Below are positions 35,113 to 46,297 of a stretch of 64,000 nt of DNA, piece after piece. The stretch is taken from positions 242,464 to 306,463 of the forward strand of contig NZ_FUZF01000002.1 of assembly GCF_900168125.1 (NCBI RefSeq), written 5' to 3'. The notes beneath the pieces were generated by a model. The model worked only from the letters and a program-made list of their open reading frames with translations, was not told the DNA's origin and made no database searches. Every line of letters starts with the position of its first letter. Positions within the stretch are counted from its first letter, which is position 1. Position numbers and translations under genes: made by a program. This stretch comes from Sphingobacterium nematocida (lineage in GTDB: Bacteria; Bacteroidota; Bacteroidia; Sphingobacteriales; Sphingobacteriaceae).

Positions 35113-35141
35113 TTTACATACATCTTTAAGTTATACAACGT

Positions 35142-38100
35142 ATGTCTTACAAAAAAGATAATAAAATTAAAAGTAACTTCACTTCCATTACCATTAGTTT
35201 GGCCTCTCCAGAAACTATTTTGGAGCGTTCAAGTGGAGAGGTTACTAAACCAGAAACAATCAACTACCGTACCTACAAACCGGAGCGTGATGGTTTATTC
35301 TGTGAGCGTATCTTTGGTCCTGTAAAGGATTATGAGTGTCACTGTGGTAAATACAAACGTATCCGTTATAAAGGTATTGTATGTGATCGTTGTGGTGTAG
35401 AAGTTACAGAAAAGAAAGTACGCCGTGAGCGTATGGGACATATCAACTTGGTAGTTCCTGTTGCACACATTTGGTACTTCCGTTCGCTTCCTAATAAAAT
35501 CGGTTACTTATTGGGGCTTCCAACTAAGAAGTTGGATATGATCATTTATTATGAGCGTTATGTTGTTATCCAAGCGGGTATCAAAGAAGATGACGGTATC
35601 TCGTACATGGATTTCTTGACCGAAGAAGAATATTTGGATATTTTGGATACACTTCCAAAAGAAAACCAATATTTAGATGATAATGACCCTCAGAAATTTG
35701 TTGCCAAAATGGGAGCAGATGCTTTGGAGGAATTATTGAAACGTCTTGATTTAGATCAGTTGTCGTATGATTTGCGGCACCAAGCAGCCAATGAAACTTC
35801 GCAACAACGTAAAAATGAAGCGTTAAAACGTCTTCATGTTGTGGAAGCTTTCCGTGGCGCTAATACACGTATCGAAAATAGACCGGAGTGGATGATCGTT
35901 AAGATTGTTCCTATTATTCCACCAGAGTTACGTCCTTTAGTACCTCTAGATGGTGGTCGTTTTGCAACTTCCGATTTGAATGACTTATATCGTCGTGTTA
36001 TTATCCGTAATAACCGTCTTAAGCGTTTGATCGAGATTAAGGCGCCTGAAGTAATCTTACGTAACGAAAAACGTATGCTTCAAGAGGCTGTTGACTCGTT
36101 ATTTGATAACTCACGTAAGGTAAATGCAGTGAAAACTGAAGGAAATCGTGCGTTGAAGTCATTATCTGATATTTTGAAAGGTAAACAAGGGCGTTTCCGT
36201 CAAAACTTATTAGGTAAGCGTGTTGACTACTCGGCTCGTTCGGTAATTGTTGTAGGACCTCATTTGAAATTACACGAGTGCGGTATTCCTAAAGATATGG
36301 CGGCAGAGCTTTACAAACCATTCATCATTCGTAAGATGATTGAAAGGGGAATTGTGAAAACTGTTAAGTCAGCTAAGAAAATCGTAGATCGTAAAGATCC
36401 GGTAGTATGGGATATTCTTGAAAATGTATTAAAAGGACACCCTGTATTATTAAACCGTGCTCCTACGCTTCACCGTTTGGGTATTCAAGCTTTCCAACCT
36501 ACGCTGGTAGAGGGTAAAGCTATCCAATTACACCCATTAGTGTGTACAGCGTTCAACGCCGATTTTGATGGTGACCAGATGGCGGTTCACTTACCTTTGG
36601 GTAATGCTGCGATTTTGGAAGCTCAAATCTTGATGTTGGCAGCTCACAATATCTTGAACCCTGCAAATGGTTCTCCGGTCACTGTACCTTCACAGGATAT
36701 GGTTTTGGGTCTTTATTATATTACAAAAGGCCGTAAGACGGATGATTCCCGCAAGATGAAAGGTGAAGGAAGTATCTTCTATTCTCCAGAAGAGGTTATT
36801 ATTGCCTTGAATGAGAAACAAGTTGATCTTCACTCTTGGATAAAAGTACGTACCAATACGTTGGGTAGTACAGGTGAGATTGAGCAGCAGATTATCGAAA
36901 CTACTGTAGGTCGTGTCATCTTTAACCAGATTGTTCCTGCAGAAGTTGGTTATATCAATGAGATCTTAACGAAGAAGTCTTTGCGTAATGTAATCGGTGA
37001 GATTGTAAAATCTACTGGTATGGCGCGCGCAGCTAAATTCTTGGATGACATGAAGGAACTTGGTTTCCAAACAGCATTCAAGGGAGGTTTGTCCTTCAAT
37101 TTGCAAGATTTAAACATTCCTGCTGCAAAAGCGGAATTGATTGCGCAAGCTACTAATGAGGTAGATGAGGTGATGAATAACTATAACATGGGTTTCATTA
37201 CGAACAACGAACGTTACAATCAGATTATCGATATCTGGACGCGTATCAACAATAGATTGACAGCGCACGTGATGGATATCTTGTCTAATGATAACCAAGG
37301 TTTCAACTCTGTATATATGATGTTGGATTCTGGAGCCCGTGGTTCTAAGGAGCAGATTCGTCAGTTATGTGGTATGCGTGGTTTGATGGCTAAACCTCAA
37401 AAATCTGGAGCTTCTGGAGGAGAGATTATTGAAAACCCGATTTTGTCAAACTTCAAAGAAGGTTTGTCTGTATTGGAATACTTTATTTCTACTCACGGTG
37501 CGCGTAAAGGTCTTGCGGATACAGCGTTGAAAACGGCGGATGCGGGTTACTTGACACGTCGTCTTCATGACGTAGCACAGGATATGATTGTTGTTGATCA
37601 TGATTGTGGAGGCCTTCGCGGTATCTATACTACAGCGTTGAAAGATAATGATGATGTCGTTGAACCATTATACGATAGAATCTTAGGACGTACCCCACTT
37701 CATGATGTTTATCATCCTGAAACAGAGGCATTGATTGTAGCTGCTAATGAAGATATTACAGAAGAGGTTGCAGCGGCGATTGATGAAGCTGGTATCGAAG
37801 GGTTAGAAATTCGTTCCGTATTGACCTGTGAGGCAAAACGCGGTGTTTGTGCTTGTTGTTATGGACGTAACTTGGCATCTGGCAAACGTGTTCAAATGGG
37901 TGAGGCTGTCGGTGTTATTGCTGCGCAGTCTATCGGTGAGCCAGGTACACAGTTAACACTTCGTACATTCCACGTAGGGGGTACTGCATCAAATATTGCA
38001 GCCGAGTCTACGATTGTGGCTAAATACGAAGGTACGATCGAGTTTGAGAATGTTCGTACAGTTGAAAAAGAAGGTGAAGAAGGTCCTTATCAAGTAGTTT

Positions 38101-39419
38101 TAGGTCGTTCAGGCGAGATCAAGGTAGTAAATGCAGATCGTAAAGTTCTTTATCAACAAATTATTCCTTATGGATCTAATTTGTATGTAAGAGAAGGTGA
38201 GAAGGTAGAGAAGGGTACTAAGCTTGTTGATTGGGATCCATATAATGCCGTAATTATCTCAGAGTTTGCTGGTAAAGTTGAGTTTGATGCTATTATCGAA
38301 GGTGTAACTTTCCGTGAAGAATCTGATGATCAAACTGGGCATAAGGAGAAAGTTATTATCGAAACTCGTGATAAAACTAAAAACCCGACGATCAAGGTTC
38401 TTGATAACAAGGGGGAAGTTATTCGCTCGTATAATATTCCTGTTGGAGCACACGTATCGGTATCTGATGGTCAAAAGTTGAAAGAAGGTGCTATCTTGGT
38501 TAAGATTCCTCGTTCTACAGGTAAAACCCGAGATATTACGGGTGGTCTTCCTCGTGTAACGGAATTATTTGAAGCACGTAATCCTTCAAACCCAGCGGTG
38601 GTTACTGAGATTGATGGTGTTGTTTCTTTAGGTGGCGTAAAAAGAGGTAACCGTGAAGTTTCGATCGAATCTCGTGATGGACAGGTGAAGAAATATTTGG
38701 TGCCACTTTCAAAACATATCCTTGTGCAAGATAATGACTTTATCAAAGCAGGTATGCCTTTGTCTGATGGACAGATTTCTCCAGGTGATATATTATCAAT
38801 CAAAGGTCCTTCTGCGGTACAAGAGTATATCGTTAACGGTATTCAGGAGGTCTATCGTCTGCAAGGTGTGAAGATCAATGATAAACACTTTGAAACAATC
38901 GTACATCAGATGATGCAGAAAGTGAATATCGAAGATCCAGGAGATACGCGTTTCTTGGAAAGAGAAGCTGCAAACAAATGGGATTTCATGTTAGAAAACG
39001 ATTCGTTATATGACAAGAAAGTCGTTGTTGACGCTGGAGACTCAAATTCATTACGTCCTGGACAGATCGTTACTTTACGTAAACTACGTGAAGAGAACTC
39101 TAGTCTGAAACGTCAAGACATGAAGTTGGTTGAAGTTCGTGACGCTATCCCTGCTACATCTAGTCCGTTGCTTCAAGGTATTACCAGAGCATCATTAGGT
39201 ACTAAGTCATTCATTTCTGCTGCGTCCTTCCAAGAGACGACGAAAGTATTGAATGAAGCAGCTATCGCCGGTAAGCGTGATGATTTGTTAGGACTGAAAG
39301 AAAATGTAATTGTTGGACACTTAATTCCTTCAGGTACAGGACTTCGCCACTACAGCAATATCATTGTTGGATCACGCGAAGAGTATGATCAGTTATTAGC
39401 TTCTAAAGAGGAAGATTAA
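35142..39419 (+). CDS. rpoC: DNA-directed RNA polymerase subunit beta-prime
   Basis: A 1425-residue beta-prime subunit. It has the N-terminal zinc site (CHCGKYK...CDRCG), the catalytic magnesium motif [10 protein letters not shown], the trigger-loop/bridge-helix region, a second cysteine cluster ([14 protein letters not shown]) and a C-terminal tail ending SKEED. Length is normal for Bacteroidota. Last gene of the run, followed by a clear terminator. Confidence 0.99.
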   Translation: MSYKKDNKIKSNFTSITISLASPETILERSSGEVTKPETINYRTYKPERDGLFCERIFGPVKDYECHCGKYKRIRYKGIVCDRCGVEVTEKKVRRERMGHINLVVPVAHIWYFRSLPNKIGYLLGLPTKKLDMIIYYERYVVIQAGIKEDDGISYMDFLTEEEYLDILDTLPKENQYLDDNDPQKFVAKMGADALEELLKRLDLDQLSYDLRHQAANETSQQRKNEALKRLHVVEAFRGANTRIENRPEWMIVKIVPIIPPELRPLVPLDGGRFATSDLNDLYRRVIIRNNRLKRLIEIKAPEVILRNEKRMLQEAVDSLFDNSRKVNAVKTEGNRALKSLSDILKGKQGRFRQNLLGKRVDYSARSVIVVGPHLKLHECGIPKDMAAELYKPFIIRKMIERGIVKTVKSAKKIVDRKDPVVWDILENVLKGHPVLLNRAPTLHRLGIQAFQPTLVEGKAIQLHPLVCTAFNADFDGDQMAVHLPLGNAAILEAQILMLAAHNILNPANGSPVTVPSQDMVLGLYYITKGRKTDDSRKMKGEGSIFYSPEEVIIALNEKQVDLHSWIKVRTNTLGSTGEIEQQIIETTVGRVIFNQIVPAEVGYINEILTKKSLRNVIGEIVKSTGMARAAKFLDDMKELGFQTAFKGGLSFNLQDLNIPAAKAELIAQATNEVDEVMNNYNMGFITNNERYNQIIDIWTRINNRLTAHVMDILSNDNQGFNSVYMMLDSGARGSKEQIRQLCGMRGLMAKPQKSGASGGEIIENPILSNFKEGLSVLEYFISTHGARKGLADTALKTADAGYLTRRLHDVAQDMIVVDHDCGGLRGIYTTALKDNDDVVEPLYDRILGRTPLHDVYHPETEALIVAANEDITEEVAAAIDEAGIEGLEIRSVLTCEAKRGVCACCYGRNLASGKRVQMGEAVGVIAAQSIGEPGTQLTLRTFHVGGTASNIAAESTIVAKYEGTIEFENVRTVEKEGEEGPYQVVLGRSGEIKVVNADRKVLYQQIIPYGSNLYVREGEKVEKGTKLVDWDPYNAVIISEFAGKVEFDAIIEGVTFREESDDQTGHKEKVIIETRDKTKNPTIKVLDNKGEVIRSYNIPVGAHVSVSDGQKLKEGAILVKIPRSTGKTRDITGGLPRVTELFEARNPSNPAVVTEIDGVVSLGGVKRGNREVSIESRDGQVKKYLVPLSKHILVQDNDFIKAGMPLSDGQISPGDILSIKGPSAVQEYIVNGIQEVYRLQGVKINDKHFETIVHQMMQKVNIEDPGDTRFLEREAANKWDFMLENDSLYDKKVVVDAGDSNSLRPGQIVTLRKLREENSSLKRQDMKLVEVRDAIPATSSPLLQGITRASLGTKSFISAASFQETTKVLNEAAIAGKRDDLLGLKENVIVGHLIPSGTGLRHYSNIIVGSREEYDQLLASKEED

Positions 39420-39445
39420 TTTCCTTTTTGAAAATATGCTATAGC

Positions 39446-39483
39446 AAAGGGGCTGTCCAAATGGATAGCCTCTTTCGTTTTTA
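39446..39483 (+). terminator. Intrinsic terminator after rpoC
   Basis: AAAGGGGCTGTCCA pairs with TGGATAGCCTCTTT (14 bp with two G-U pairs), a 2-nt loop by strict count, followed by CGTTTTT. Confidence 0.85.
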
Positions 39484-39491
39484 ATTATTTG

Positions 39492-39513
39492 TGTACGAAA
39501 ACGTTTTCGTACA
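39492..39513. promoter_or_regulatory. Perfect 22-bp palindrome, putative LacI-family operator
   Basis: The half-site TGTACGAAAAC is followed directly by its exact mirror, with the central CG and A/T flanks typical of LacI/GalR operators. It lies 68 bp upstream of the oxidoreductase start codon and just past the rpoC terminator. The LacI-family regulator at 41572-42609 is the obvious candidate binder. Confidence 0.8.
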
Positions 39514-39580
39514 TATCTCTCTTGTTTTGCCCTTTTTTGTTAGTTAACTTGATTATTATTGTGTTAAATTATAACAAAGT

Positions 39581-40402
39581 ATGAGCATTTTAGAGCGTTT
39601 TTCTTTATCTGGGAGAGTGGTGGTGGTAACGGGGGGAACAGGTGTTTTAGGTAGAAATTTTGTAAAAGCTATAGCAGAAGCAGGAGCTAAAGTCTGCATT
39701 ATTGGAAGAGATTTGGGTAAGGCGCAGGAACGTGTTCGTCTTGTTGAGGAAATAGGAGGAGAAGCCTTAGCTTTAGTCGGCGATGTTTTAGATGAAGGTT
39801 CTATACGGCTGGCATGTCAAGCTGTTCTGGAAAGATGGGGTAAAGTTGACGCATTGGTTAATGCTGCTGGAGGAAATATTTCAGGAGCGACCATTGGACC
39901 AGACCAGGATCTTTTTGATTCCAATGTTCAGGATACTATTAAGGCTATTGAATTGAATTTATTCGGAACTATCATCCCTACTCATGTTTTTGGAAAGGTG
40001 ATGGCAGAACGAGGTAAAGGATCTATTATTAATATTGGTTCGCTGTCGTCTAGTCAAGCTATTACCCGAGTATTGGGATACACTGTAGCGAAGAATGGTA
40101 TTATAGGCTATACAAAATGGATGGCTACGGAATTAGCGCTTCGTTATGGAGATAAAGTACGGGTAAACGCTATAGCGCCTGGCGTATTTTTAACGGAGCA
40201 GAATAGAACCCTTTTGACCAATTCAGATGGATCGTATACGGATAGAGCACAAAGGTTTGTCAATGGTACACCTTATTCGCGTTTAGGTGAGCCTTCTGAA
40301 CTAGAAGGTACATTGATTTATTTACTCAGTGACGCATCAGGATTTGTTTCCGGAGAAACAGTATATGTTGATGGTGGTTTTAACGCTTGGACGGGCGTAT
40401 AA
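39581..40402 (+). CDS. SDR oxidoreductase, probable D-mannonate oxidoreductase (fructuronate reductase)
   Basis: A 273-residue classical short-chain dehydrogenase: NAD(P)-binding TGGTGVLG (residues 17-24), NAAGG (94-98), catalytic Tyr167 and Lys171 in YTVAK with an upstream Ser. Its gene is seven bases ahead of uxuA with an operator upstream. Family knowledge: Bacteroidota use an SDR with uxuA in hexuronate breakdown in place of the Escherichia coli-type UxuB. The predicted reaction, D-fructuronate plus NADH to D-mannonate, is inferred from context; the sequence alone shows only an SDR. Confidence 0.85.
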   Translation: MSILERFSLSGRVVVVTGGTGVLGRNFVKAIAEAGAKVCIIGRDLGKAQERVRLVEEIGGEALALVGDVLDEGSIRLACQAVLERWGKVDALVNAAGGNISGATIGPDQDLFDSNVQDTIKAIELNLFGTIIPTHVFGKVMAERGKGSIINIGSLSSSQAITRVLGYTVAKNGIIGYTKWMATELALRYGDKVRVNAIAPGVFLTEQNRTLLTNSDGSYTDRAQRFVNGTPYSRLGEPSELEGTLIYLLSDASGFVSGETVYVDGGFNAWTGV

Positions 40403-40409
40403 CATAATA

Positions 40410-41579
40410 ATGATGATGAAAAGATTTGAACAAACCTGGAGATGGTACGGGCCGAATGATCCTGTATCCTTACAGGATATTAGACAGGCGGGGGCTACTG
40501 GGGTCGTTACCGCCCTACATCAGATACCTCATGGAGAAGTGTGGCCTGTGTCGGCTATTTTGGAACGCAAGGAGATAATTGAAGCGGCGGGCTTAACTTG
40601 GTCTGTTGTAGAAAGTGTACCGGTACATGAGGCTATAAAAACTAGGCGTAGTGATGCGACTAATTATGTCGATAATTATAAAAAAACGCTTGAAAATTTA
40701 GCATCCTGTGGTGTCTATGTGATTACGTATAATTTTATGCCGGTATTAGATTGGACACGGACTGAATTGGGATTGGAACTACCCAATGGCGCTAAGGCAC
40801 TTTATTTTAATTGGACAGATCTTGCCGTTTTTGATATCTATATCCTTAATCGAAAGGGAGCAGTCGATGACTATTCGCAAGAGGTGGTAACTGAAGCAAA
40901 GATACGCTTCGAGAAATACTCTGAAGCAGAGTTGGAGGATCTGACACGTGTTATACTGATGGGGATTCCTAGTGAAAAGGATATATCCATAGCTGACCTA
41001 AAAGATAGTTTGAAGGTGTATCAGGAGATCGGATTAGAGGGGCTTTTGAGTAATTTGTTATGGTTCTTGGGAGAGATCAAAGATGTTTGCGAATCGAATG
41101 GTATTCAGATGGCATTGCATCCAGATGATCCGCCGTACCCTATATTAGGACTACCAAGAATAGCCGGTAATAAAGAAGATTATCTTAAAATAATTAATGG
41201 GGTGGATCGACCATTTAATGGCATTTGTTTTTGTTCGGGTTCATTGGGGGCAGGTGTAGACAATGATGTTGTCGAAATAGCTGCTGCAGTGAAGCACAGG
41301 GTTCATTTTGCACACTTTAGGAACGTCAAGAAAGATCGCATGGGTAATTTCTTCGAGGCAGACCATTTAGATGGTGATGTAAATATGCCTGCAGTTCTTA
41401 GAATTTTTATTGAAGAAAATCAAAAACGTATTAAACCTATTCCCTTTAGACCTGATCATGGTCATCAGATGTTGGATGATTTGAACAAAGTAACGAATCC
41501 AGGGTATTCTGCTATCGGTAGACTCCGGGGACTGGCTGAGTTAAGGGGGCTTGAGTTAGGATTAATAACTCTTATGTAA
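40410..41579 (+). CDS. uxuA: Mannonate dehydratase
   Basis: A 389-residue UxuA, dehydrating D-mannonate to 2-keto-3-deoxygluconate. Diagnostic segments are FEQTWRWYGPNDPVSLQDIR near the start, metal-binding HPDDPP, HFRNVK and RPDHGHQM. Three ATG codons in a row (40410, 40413, 40416) can start it; all give the family N-terminus. A much longer form overlapping the SDR gene is unlikely. It converges with the LacI-type gene, overlapping it by 8 bp. The following kinase, aldolase and isomerase genes of the pathway are not in the window. Confidence 0.96.
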   Translation: MMMKRFEQTWRWYGPNDPVSLQDIRQAGATGVVTALHQIPHGEVWPVSAILERKEIIEAAGLTWSVVESVPVHEAIKTRRSDATNYVDNYKKTLENLASCGVYVITYNFMPVLDWTRTELGLELPNGAKALYFNWTDLAVFDIYILNRKGAVDDYSQEVVTEAKIRFEKYSEAELEDLTRVILMGIPSEKDISIADLKDSLKVYQEIGLEGLLSNLLWFLGEIKDVCESNGIQMALHPDDPPYPILGLPRIAGNKEDYLKIINGVDRPFNGICFCSGSLGAGVDNDVVEIAAAVKHRVHFAHFRNVKKDRMGNFFEADHLDGDVNMPAVLRIFIEENQKRIKPIPFRPDHGHQMLDDLNKVTNPGYSAIGRLRGLAELRGLELGLITLM

Positions 41580-42609
41580 GCATTGTTGATTTTCGGAGTT
41601 GGATAGTAGTTTCTAAGAGCACAGTTTGAAATTCGATCTGACTCCGATCTCTTTTGGAGTTTATAAGATTTAAAAGTAATTGCAATGCTGTGCTAGCCAT
41701 CTCTTCAGTTGGTTGATGGATTGTTGATAACGCAGGATTTAGACTGTTGGCAAATTCAATATTCGAAAAGCCGATCACAGCAATGTCTTCGGGAACACGA
41801 ATTTTAAGGTCTGCAAGTACACCTAGTACGCGCGTAGTCAGTGTCTCGGTAGTGCCTATTATTGCATTAGGAACATCTTGGGATGTCATACATTCTGAGA
41901 TTATTTTTTCAAGGTCATCATCTATCTTTTTTAGTGACTTGCTGTAGTCTATGTAAATAAGATGGTTCTCATTAATTGGAATATTGTAGTCCTCCAGAGC
42001 TTTTTTATGACCTTCGAGCCTGTATTGGGTCACGCCGATATTCTGGCCACATAATACTATTATTCTGTTCCTGTTTATTTTTATAAGTTCCTCTGTCGCG
42101 CGATAGGTACTTTCTATGTTATCTATCCCTACCTTATGTGTGTCCAAATTGTAATGAATACGGTCGAAGATAACTACAGGACAAATGTTTTCATGGATAT
42201 TGGCTATTAAAGATAGATTTGAGGTTTCACTGACCGGTGCAATTATTATTCCATCGACGCCTTGATTGGTGAGTGTTTTTAGCGCTCTTTCTTCTTCTTC
42301 TTCTTTGTCTATACTTTGCATCAAAATAATATTGTAACTATTTTGGATTGCTTCTTGGTGCAGGTATTGTACAAGCTGAGCGGCAAAAGGTGTACGGATA
42401 CTGGGTAATAGTACACCGATACTATTGGTTTTTCCCAGCTTGAGATATTTAGCTAGAGGGTTGGGCTGATAGTTATATTTTTCAGCTAATTCCCTGACTT
42501 TCGCTTTCGTGTCTTCACTGATTTCGTAGCTATCATTTAGTGCTTTTGAAATCGTAGATGGGGATAGCTTTAATTTTTGAGCGAGTTCTTTTAAGGTTAT
42601 TTTAGCCAT
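41572..42609 (-). CDS. LacI-family transcriptional regulator
   Basis: A 345-residue regulator: N-terminal HTH (ITLKELAQKLKLSPSTISKA, about 4-23), hinge helix region (NPLAKYLKLGKTNSIG, about 53-68) and a periplasmic-binding-protein-like effector domain. It is convergent with uxuA and probably represses the SDR-uxuA operon through the palindrome at 39492-39513. A hexuronate-pathway intermediate as inducer is an inference. Confidence 0.93.
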   Translation of the reverse strand: MAKITLKELAQKLKLSPSTISKALNDSYEISEDTKAKVRELAEKYNYQPNPLAKYLKLGKTNSIGVLLPSIRTPFAAQLVQYLHQEAIQNSYNIILMQSIDKEEEEERALKTLTNQGVDGIIIAPVSETSNLSLIANIHENICPVVIFDRIHYNLDTHKVGIDNIESTYRATEELIKINRNRIIVLCGQNIGVTQYRLEGHKKALEDYNIPINENHLIYIDYSKSLKKIDDDLEKIISECMTSQDVPNAIIGTTETLTTRVLGVLADLKIRVPEDIAVIGFSNIEFANSLNPALSTIHQPTEEMASTALQLLLNLINSKRDRSQIEFQTVLLETTIQLRKSTMLT

Positions 42610-42641
42610 AATAATCGGTTCCTTCTTGCTTACAAGATATG

Positions 42642-42666
42642 AAAAAAGGAGGGTATATCCTCCTTT
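42642..42666 (-). terminator. Intrinsic terminator after the LolA-like gene
   Basis: On the minus strand AAAGGAGG pairs with CCTCCTTT across a 6-nt loop and runs into TTT. It begins 2 bp after the LolA-like stop codon and separates that gene from the LacI-type gene. Confidence 0.8.
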
Positions 42667-42668
42667 GA

Positions 42669-43322
42669 TTATCTTAAATCTACAATTTCATAGTCTTTAT
42701 ATTTGTCTTTTGTAAAGCTAAATGTACTGTCAGCAAATTTTTGCCCAAGATATAACGTTTTTATGGTATAGGTAAATCGATTACCTGACTTATCAAATAT
42801 TGTAACATCGTGTATATGATTGTTTTTATTGATACGTAATTTTATTTTAAAATAATTTGTTTTGGTATCAATGGGAGACAGTTCCACGACACGCAATGTT
42901 TCTGATGTTCCATTTTTTGTTAATTTATCATCAGACATACTTACATATTTGTATCCATTTTTGTAAAAAGAAAACAAATTGTTGGGGCCTATCGTATTAT
43001 CATCGTGTTCCGCATTCGTGATCTGTACCTCTTTTATATCTTTTGATATGTTCCAAATTGTGTTACCATCTGAAATAATCTCTTGTTCTGGAAGTCTGAT
43101 GGCATATTGTTTTTTCGGCTTGTTAAAATACATAGTGCCCGAGCTATTATAGCTTTTCTTTTCGGCATCCTGTACTGTCAGATCGAATTCAGAGCGTATG
43201 GTTTTATAAGAGTCATATCGCTTGGATACTTCATTTAACATTTTCTTCGCCGCAGGATCTGTCTGCCCAATTGCTCCTATTGTGACAATCGTGTAGATTA
43301 ATGCAAGTAGTAATTTCTTCAT
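42669..43322 (-). CDS. LolA-like outer-membrane lipoprotein carrier protein
   Basis: A 217-residue secreted protein with a signal peptide (about 1-19, ending GAIGQ) and a LolA-type fold: LNEVSKRYDSYKTIRSEF, the strand SSGTMYFNKPKKQYAIRLPE and a hydrophobic half-open barrel. Family knowledge: LolA shuttles lipoproteins through the periplasm. It follows ftsK by 36 bp, a pairing seen in many Bacteroidota. It may be one of several LolA-like paralogues, so the classic symbol is withheld. Confidence 0.85.
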   Translation of the reverse strand: MKKLLLALIYTIVTIGAIGQTDPAAKKMLNEVSKRYDSYKTIRSEFDLTVQDAEKKSYNSSGTMYFNKPKKQYAIRLPEQEIISDGNTIWNISKDIKEVQITNAEHDDNTIGPNNLFSFYKNGYKYVSMSDDKLTKNGTSETLRVVELSPIDTKTNYFKIKLRINKNNHIHDVTIFDKSGNRFTYTIKTLYLGQKFADSTFSFTKDKYKDYEIVDLR

Positions 43323-43358
43323 TTGTATTACTTATTTTTTATTTGTCATATAGTGGAG

Positions 43359-46055
43359 TTAGTTCTCCTTTCTCAATGACTCCAAATACTGTTCCAAGGA
43401 ATATTCATCCGGGTAGAGTACTTCCCTGGCCTTGCTACCCTCAAATGGCCCTACAATACCTGCAGCCTCTAATTGATCAATGATTCGTCCGGCTCGGTTG
43501 TATCCTAGTTTTAATTTCCGTTGTATAAGCGATGTTGATCCTTGTTGATGCATGACGATCAATCGGGCTGCATCCTCGAATAACTGATCTCTGTCAGATA
43601 GGTCAAAATCCATTGAACCTGAACCTTCTCCTGATTCATCAATATACTCTGGAAGCATAAATGCGGAAGGATAGCCGCGCTGTCCTCCAATAAAGTCGGA
43701 AATACCTTCTACCTCGGGTGTATCTACAAAGGCACACTGGATACGTATCAGGTCGGAACCTGTCGCTAATAGCATATCTCCTCGACCTATTAGTTGGTCT
43801 GCTCCCCCTGAATCTAGTATTGTTCTAGAGTCAACTTTTGATAATACTCTAAAAGCCAAGCGTGCAGGGAAGTTGGCTTTGATCGTCCCCGTAATAATGT
43901 TTACAGATGGTCGTTGGGTTGCAATAACTAAGTGTATACCTACAGCTCGTGCTAATTGCGCGAGTCGTGCAATCGGTGTTTCGACTTCTTTACCAGCGGT
44001 CATCATTAAATCTGCAAATTCATCAACGATCAATACTATAAAAGGTAAGAATCGATGACCCTCCTCAGGGTTTAATCGTCTATTGACAAATTTAGCATTG
44101 TACTCTTTTAAGTTACGTACTTGTGCATTCTTTAGTAGATCATAACGTTGATCCATTTCGATACACAATGAGTTTAGCGTATTAATTACTTTTTTAGTGT
44201 CGGTGATGATAGCCTCTTCTTCATTTGGCAATTTAGCGAGGAAGTGGCGTTCCACTTTTTTGAAAAGGGAGAGTTCTACTTTTTTTGGATCTACCAATAC
44301 GAATTTTAATTCCGCAGGATGTTTTTTGTAAAGTAGTGATGTAAGTATGGCGTTAATCCCAACGGATTTACCCTGCCCCGTAGCACCAGCAACAAGCAAG
44401 TGGGGCATTTTTGCCAGATCCGCAATATATACTTCATTGGAGATAGTCTTACCTAGTGCGATAGGTAAGTCCATGTCTGTTTTTTGGAATTTTTCGGTTG
44501 CTAGTACAGAACGCATTGAAACCATTTCGGGCGTGCTGTTAGGGACCTCAATCCCTATCGTACCCTTACCTGGCATAGGAGCGATGATACGTATACCTAA
44601 AGCCGCTAAACTTAAAGCTATATCATCTTCTAAATTTTTAATCTTCGAAATCCGAACACCTGGTTTTGGAATAATCTCATATAGCGTGACGGTCGGGCCG
44701 ATAGTTGCCTTAATATGCTCTATTTCGATATTGTAGTTTCTTAATGTATCGACAATTCTATTTTTATTAGCCTCTAGTTCTTGTTGATTGATTGTGATTT
44801 TGCCTGTCCCGTAGTCTTTTAGTAAATCTAGCGTAGGATGTTGATAACTGGATAAGTCTAGTTTTGGATCATACTCTCCAAATTGAGCAACCAAATCGTT
44901 TGCAGAAATTGGTTTTTCTTCTTTTTGTTTCTCGATGAATAGCGTTGGTTCTTCAACTTCTTCTTCCTTATTCGTCTCAATTTCCAAAGGTGTATCGACT
45001 GTCAGTTCTATTGACTTATCTTCGACCGATGGAATTGGTATTTCGAAAGTGGGTTTGGTTTCGAAATTAATACTGTTTTCTTCTTCTAGATCATCGAGGT
45101 CGAGGTCTTCTCGTTCTGATTCTTTATGTTCTTCACGAAGGTGGGCATATCTATCATTCAAGCTAGTGGACAGAGGTGTGGTATTTCTGTTTCGCAATGT
45201 ATTAGATACCTCAATTACGGCACCGTCAATATTTTCCTCTTCTTGCTCTTCTTTTTCCTGGATTATGATAGGTTCTTTCTTGATTGTTGTCCTTCTTGAT
45301 AGGAGTTCTTCTTCGTCTGCCTCTTGGTTATCGCTAGACTTACTTGCGGATTGAAACGTAAATTTCAAATCCAGATTGTAAATCAGTATTAGTGCTGTAA
45401 GATAAGCGAAAATCAATAACCCTCCGACTCCGTATTTTCCAATTTGTGCATTGAGGAGTTGGTTTGTCCAGAAGCCAAATTTACCTTCTAAGATGTGCGG
45501 CGTCTCGGTAATATATTCTTGGATGAAGCCTAGTGTCACGGATAAGAAAATTATTCCTACAGATGCGTATAGTATAGTCTTCCATACAGGCAGAATAGAT
45601 TTTTTGTATAATAATTTATAGCCTACGACAAATAGTATTAAGATAAAGAGAAATGATGCGATACCAAACCATTCAAAAATAAATTGATTGGCTAAAAGAG
45701 CGCCCAATTTTCCTAGCTTATTCTCTACGATAGGTAGTTCGGATATTTCATCACGTAGCTCTTCAGACGTATCAAATAAGGTTCCCCAGCCTCCATTGGT
45801 CGCGGCAATATAACTTTGATCTTCTTTCCAAGTAAATAAGTAGGATGTAAAAGCAACTGCCAATAAGAAAGAGCTCAGTATCAGGAATAAGCCGAGTATC
45901 TTCAACGCTTTTCTTTGTCCTTCAGAAAAATCAATATTATCGAAGGATTTAAATAATGAAGGTGTTTTTTTTCTAGAGATTGTCGCAGTCTCTTTTGTCT
46001 CTTTGCTACCTCTATTTTGACTGCTGTTTTTAAATGTATTGCCTTTGTACGCCAT
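43359..46055 (-). CDS. ftsK: DNA translocase FtsK/SpoIIIE
   Basis: An 898-residue protein: about four N-terminal membrane segments (residues 50-225), an acidic low-complexity linker (about 230-390, rich in Glu), the motor domain with Walker A GATGQGKS and Walker B VLIVDEFADL, and a C-terminal winged-helix gamma domain (STSLIQRKLKLGYNRAGRI). It pumps chromosomal DNA through the septum and activates XerCD resolution at division. It is divergent from the DUF4397 lipoprotein gene with a 242-bp promoter region between them. Confidence 0.97.
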   Translation of the reverse strand: MAYKGNTFKNSSQNRGSKETKETATISRKKTPSLFKSFDNIDFSEGQRKALKILGLFLILSSFLLAVAFTSYLFTWKEDQSYIAATNGGWGTLFDTSEELRDEISELPIVENKLGKLGALLANQFIFEWFGIASFLFILILFVVGYKLLYKKSILPVWKTILYASVGIIFLSVTLGFIQEYITETPHILEGKFGFWTNQLLNAQIGKYGVGGLLIFAYLTALILIYNLDLKFTFQSASKSSDNQEADEEELLSRRTTIKKEPIIIQEKEEQEEENIDGAVIEVSNTLRNRNTTPLSTSLNDRYAHLREEHKESEREDLDLDDLEEENSINFETKPTFEIPIPSVEDKSIELTVDTPLEIETNKEEEVEEPTLFIEKQKEEKPISANDLVAQFGEYDPKLDLSSYQHPTLDLLKDYGTGKITINQQELEANKNRIVDTLRNYNIEIEHIKATIGPTVTLYEIIPKPGVRISKIKNLEDDIALSLAALGIRIIAPMPGKGTIGIEVPNSTPEMVSMRSVLATEKFQKTDMDLPIALGKTISNEVYIADLAKMPHLLVAGATGQGKSVGINAILTSLLYKKHPAELKFVLVDPKKVELSLFKKVERHFLAKLPNEEEAIITDTKKVINTLNSLCIEMDQRYDLLKNAQVRNLKEYNAKFVNRRLNPEEGHRFLPFIVLIVDEFADLMMTAGKEVETPIARLAQLARAVGIHLVIATQRPSVNIITGTIKANFPARLAFRVLSKVDSRTILDSGGADQLIGRGDMLLATGSDLIRIQCAFVDTPEVEGISDFIGGQRGYPSAFMLPEYIDESGEGSGSMDFDLSDRDQLFEDAARLIVMHQQGSTSLIQRKLKLGYNRAGRIIDQLEAAGIVGPFEGSKAREVLYPDEYSLEQYLESLRKEN

Positions 46056-46297
46056 GAAAATGTTATACTTTACCTAATACAAACTTATTAAAAAAAAAGG
46101 GAGAAATACAGTATTGCTATTGTATTTATATTTCCTCTATAAAAGAATCTAAATGAATGAAGAGAGCTTCAAAATTCGTATTTATGTTACGACGTAATTA
46201 TATTATGTGTAAAGACGAATTTATGTAGGTTTGATTTGTAGCGATTGGTGAATGTTATCCGTTTTATGAAATAAATTAGTATCTTGTTGAGTTGACT

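Noticed and set aside
40329..40409. An N-terminal extension of mannonate dehydratase overlapping the SDR gene
   Set aside because: The extra residues have no family similarity; the triple ATG at 40410 fits the conserved start.
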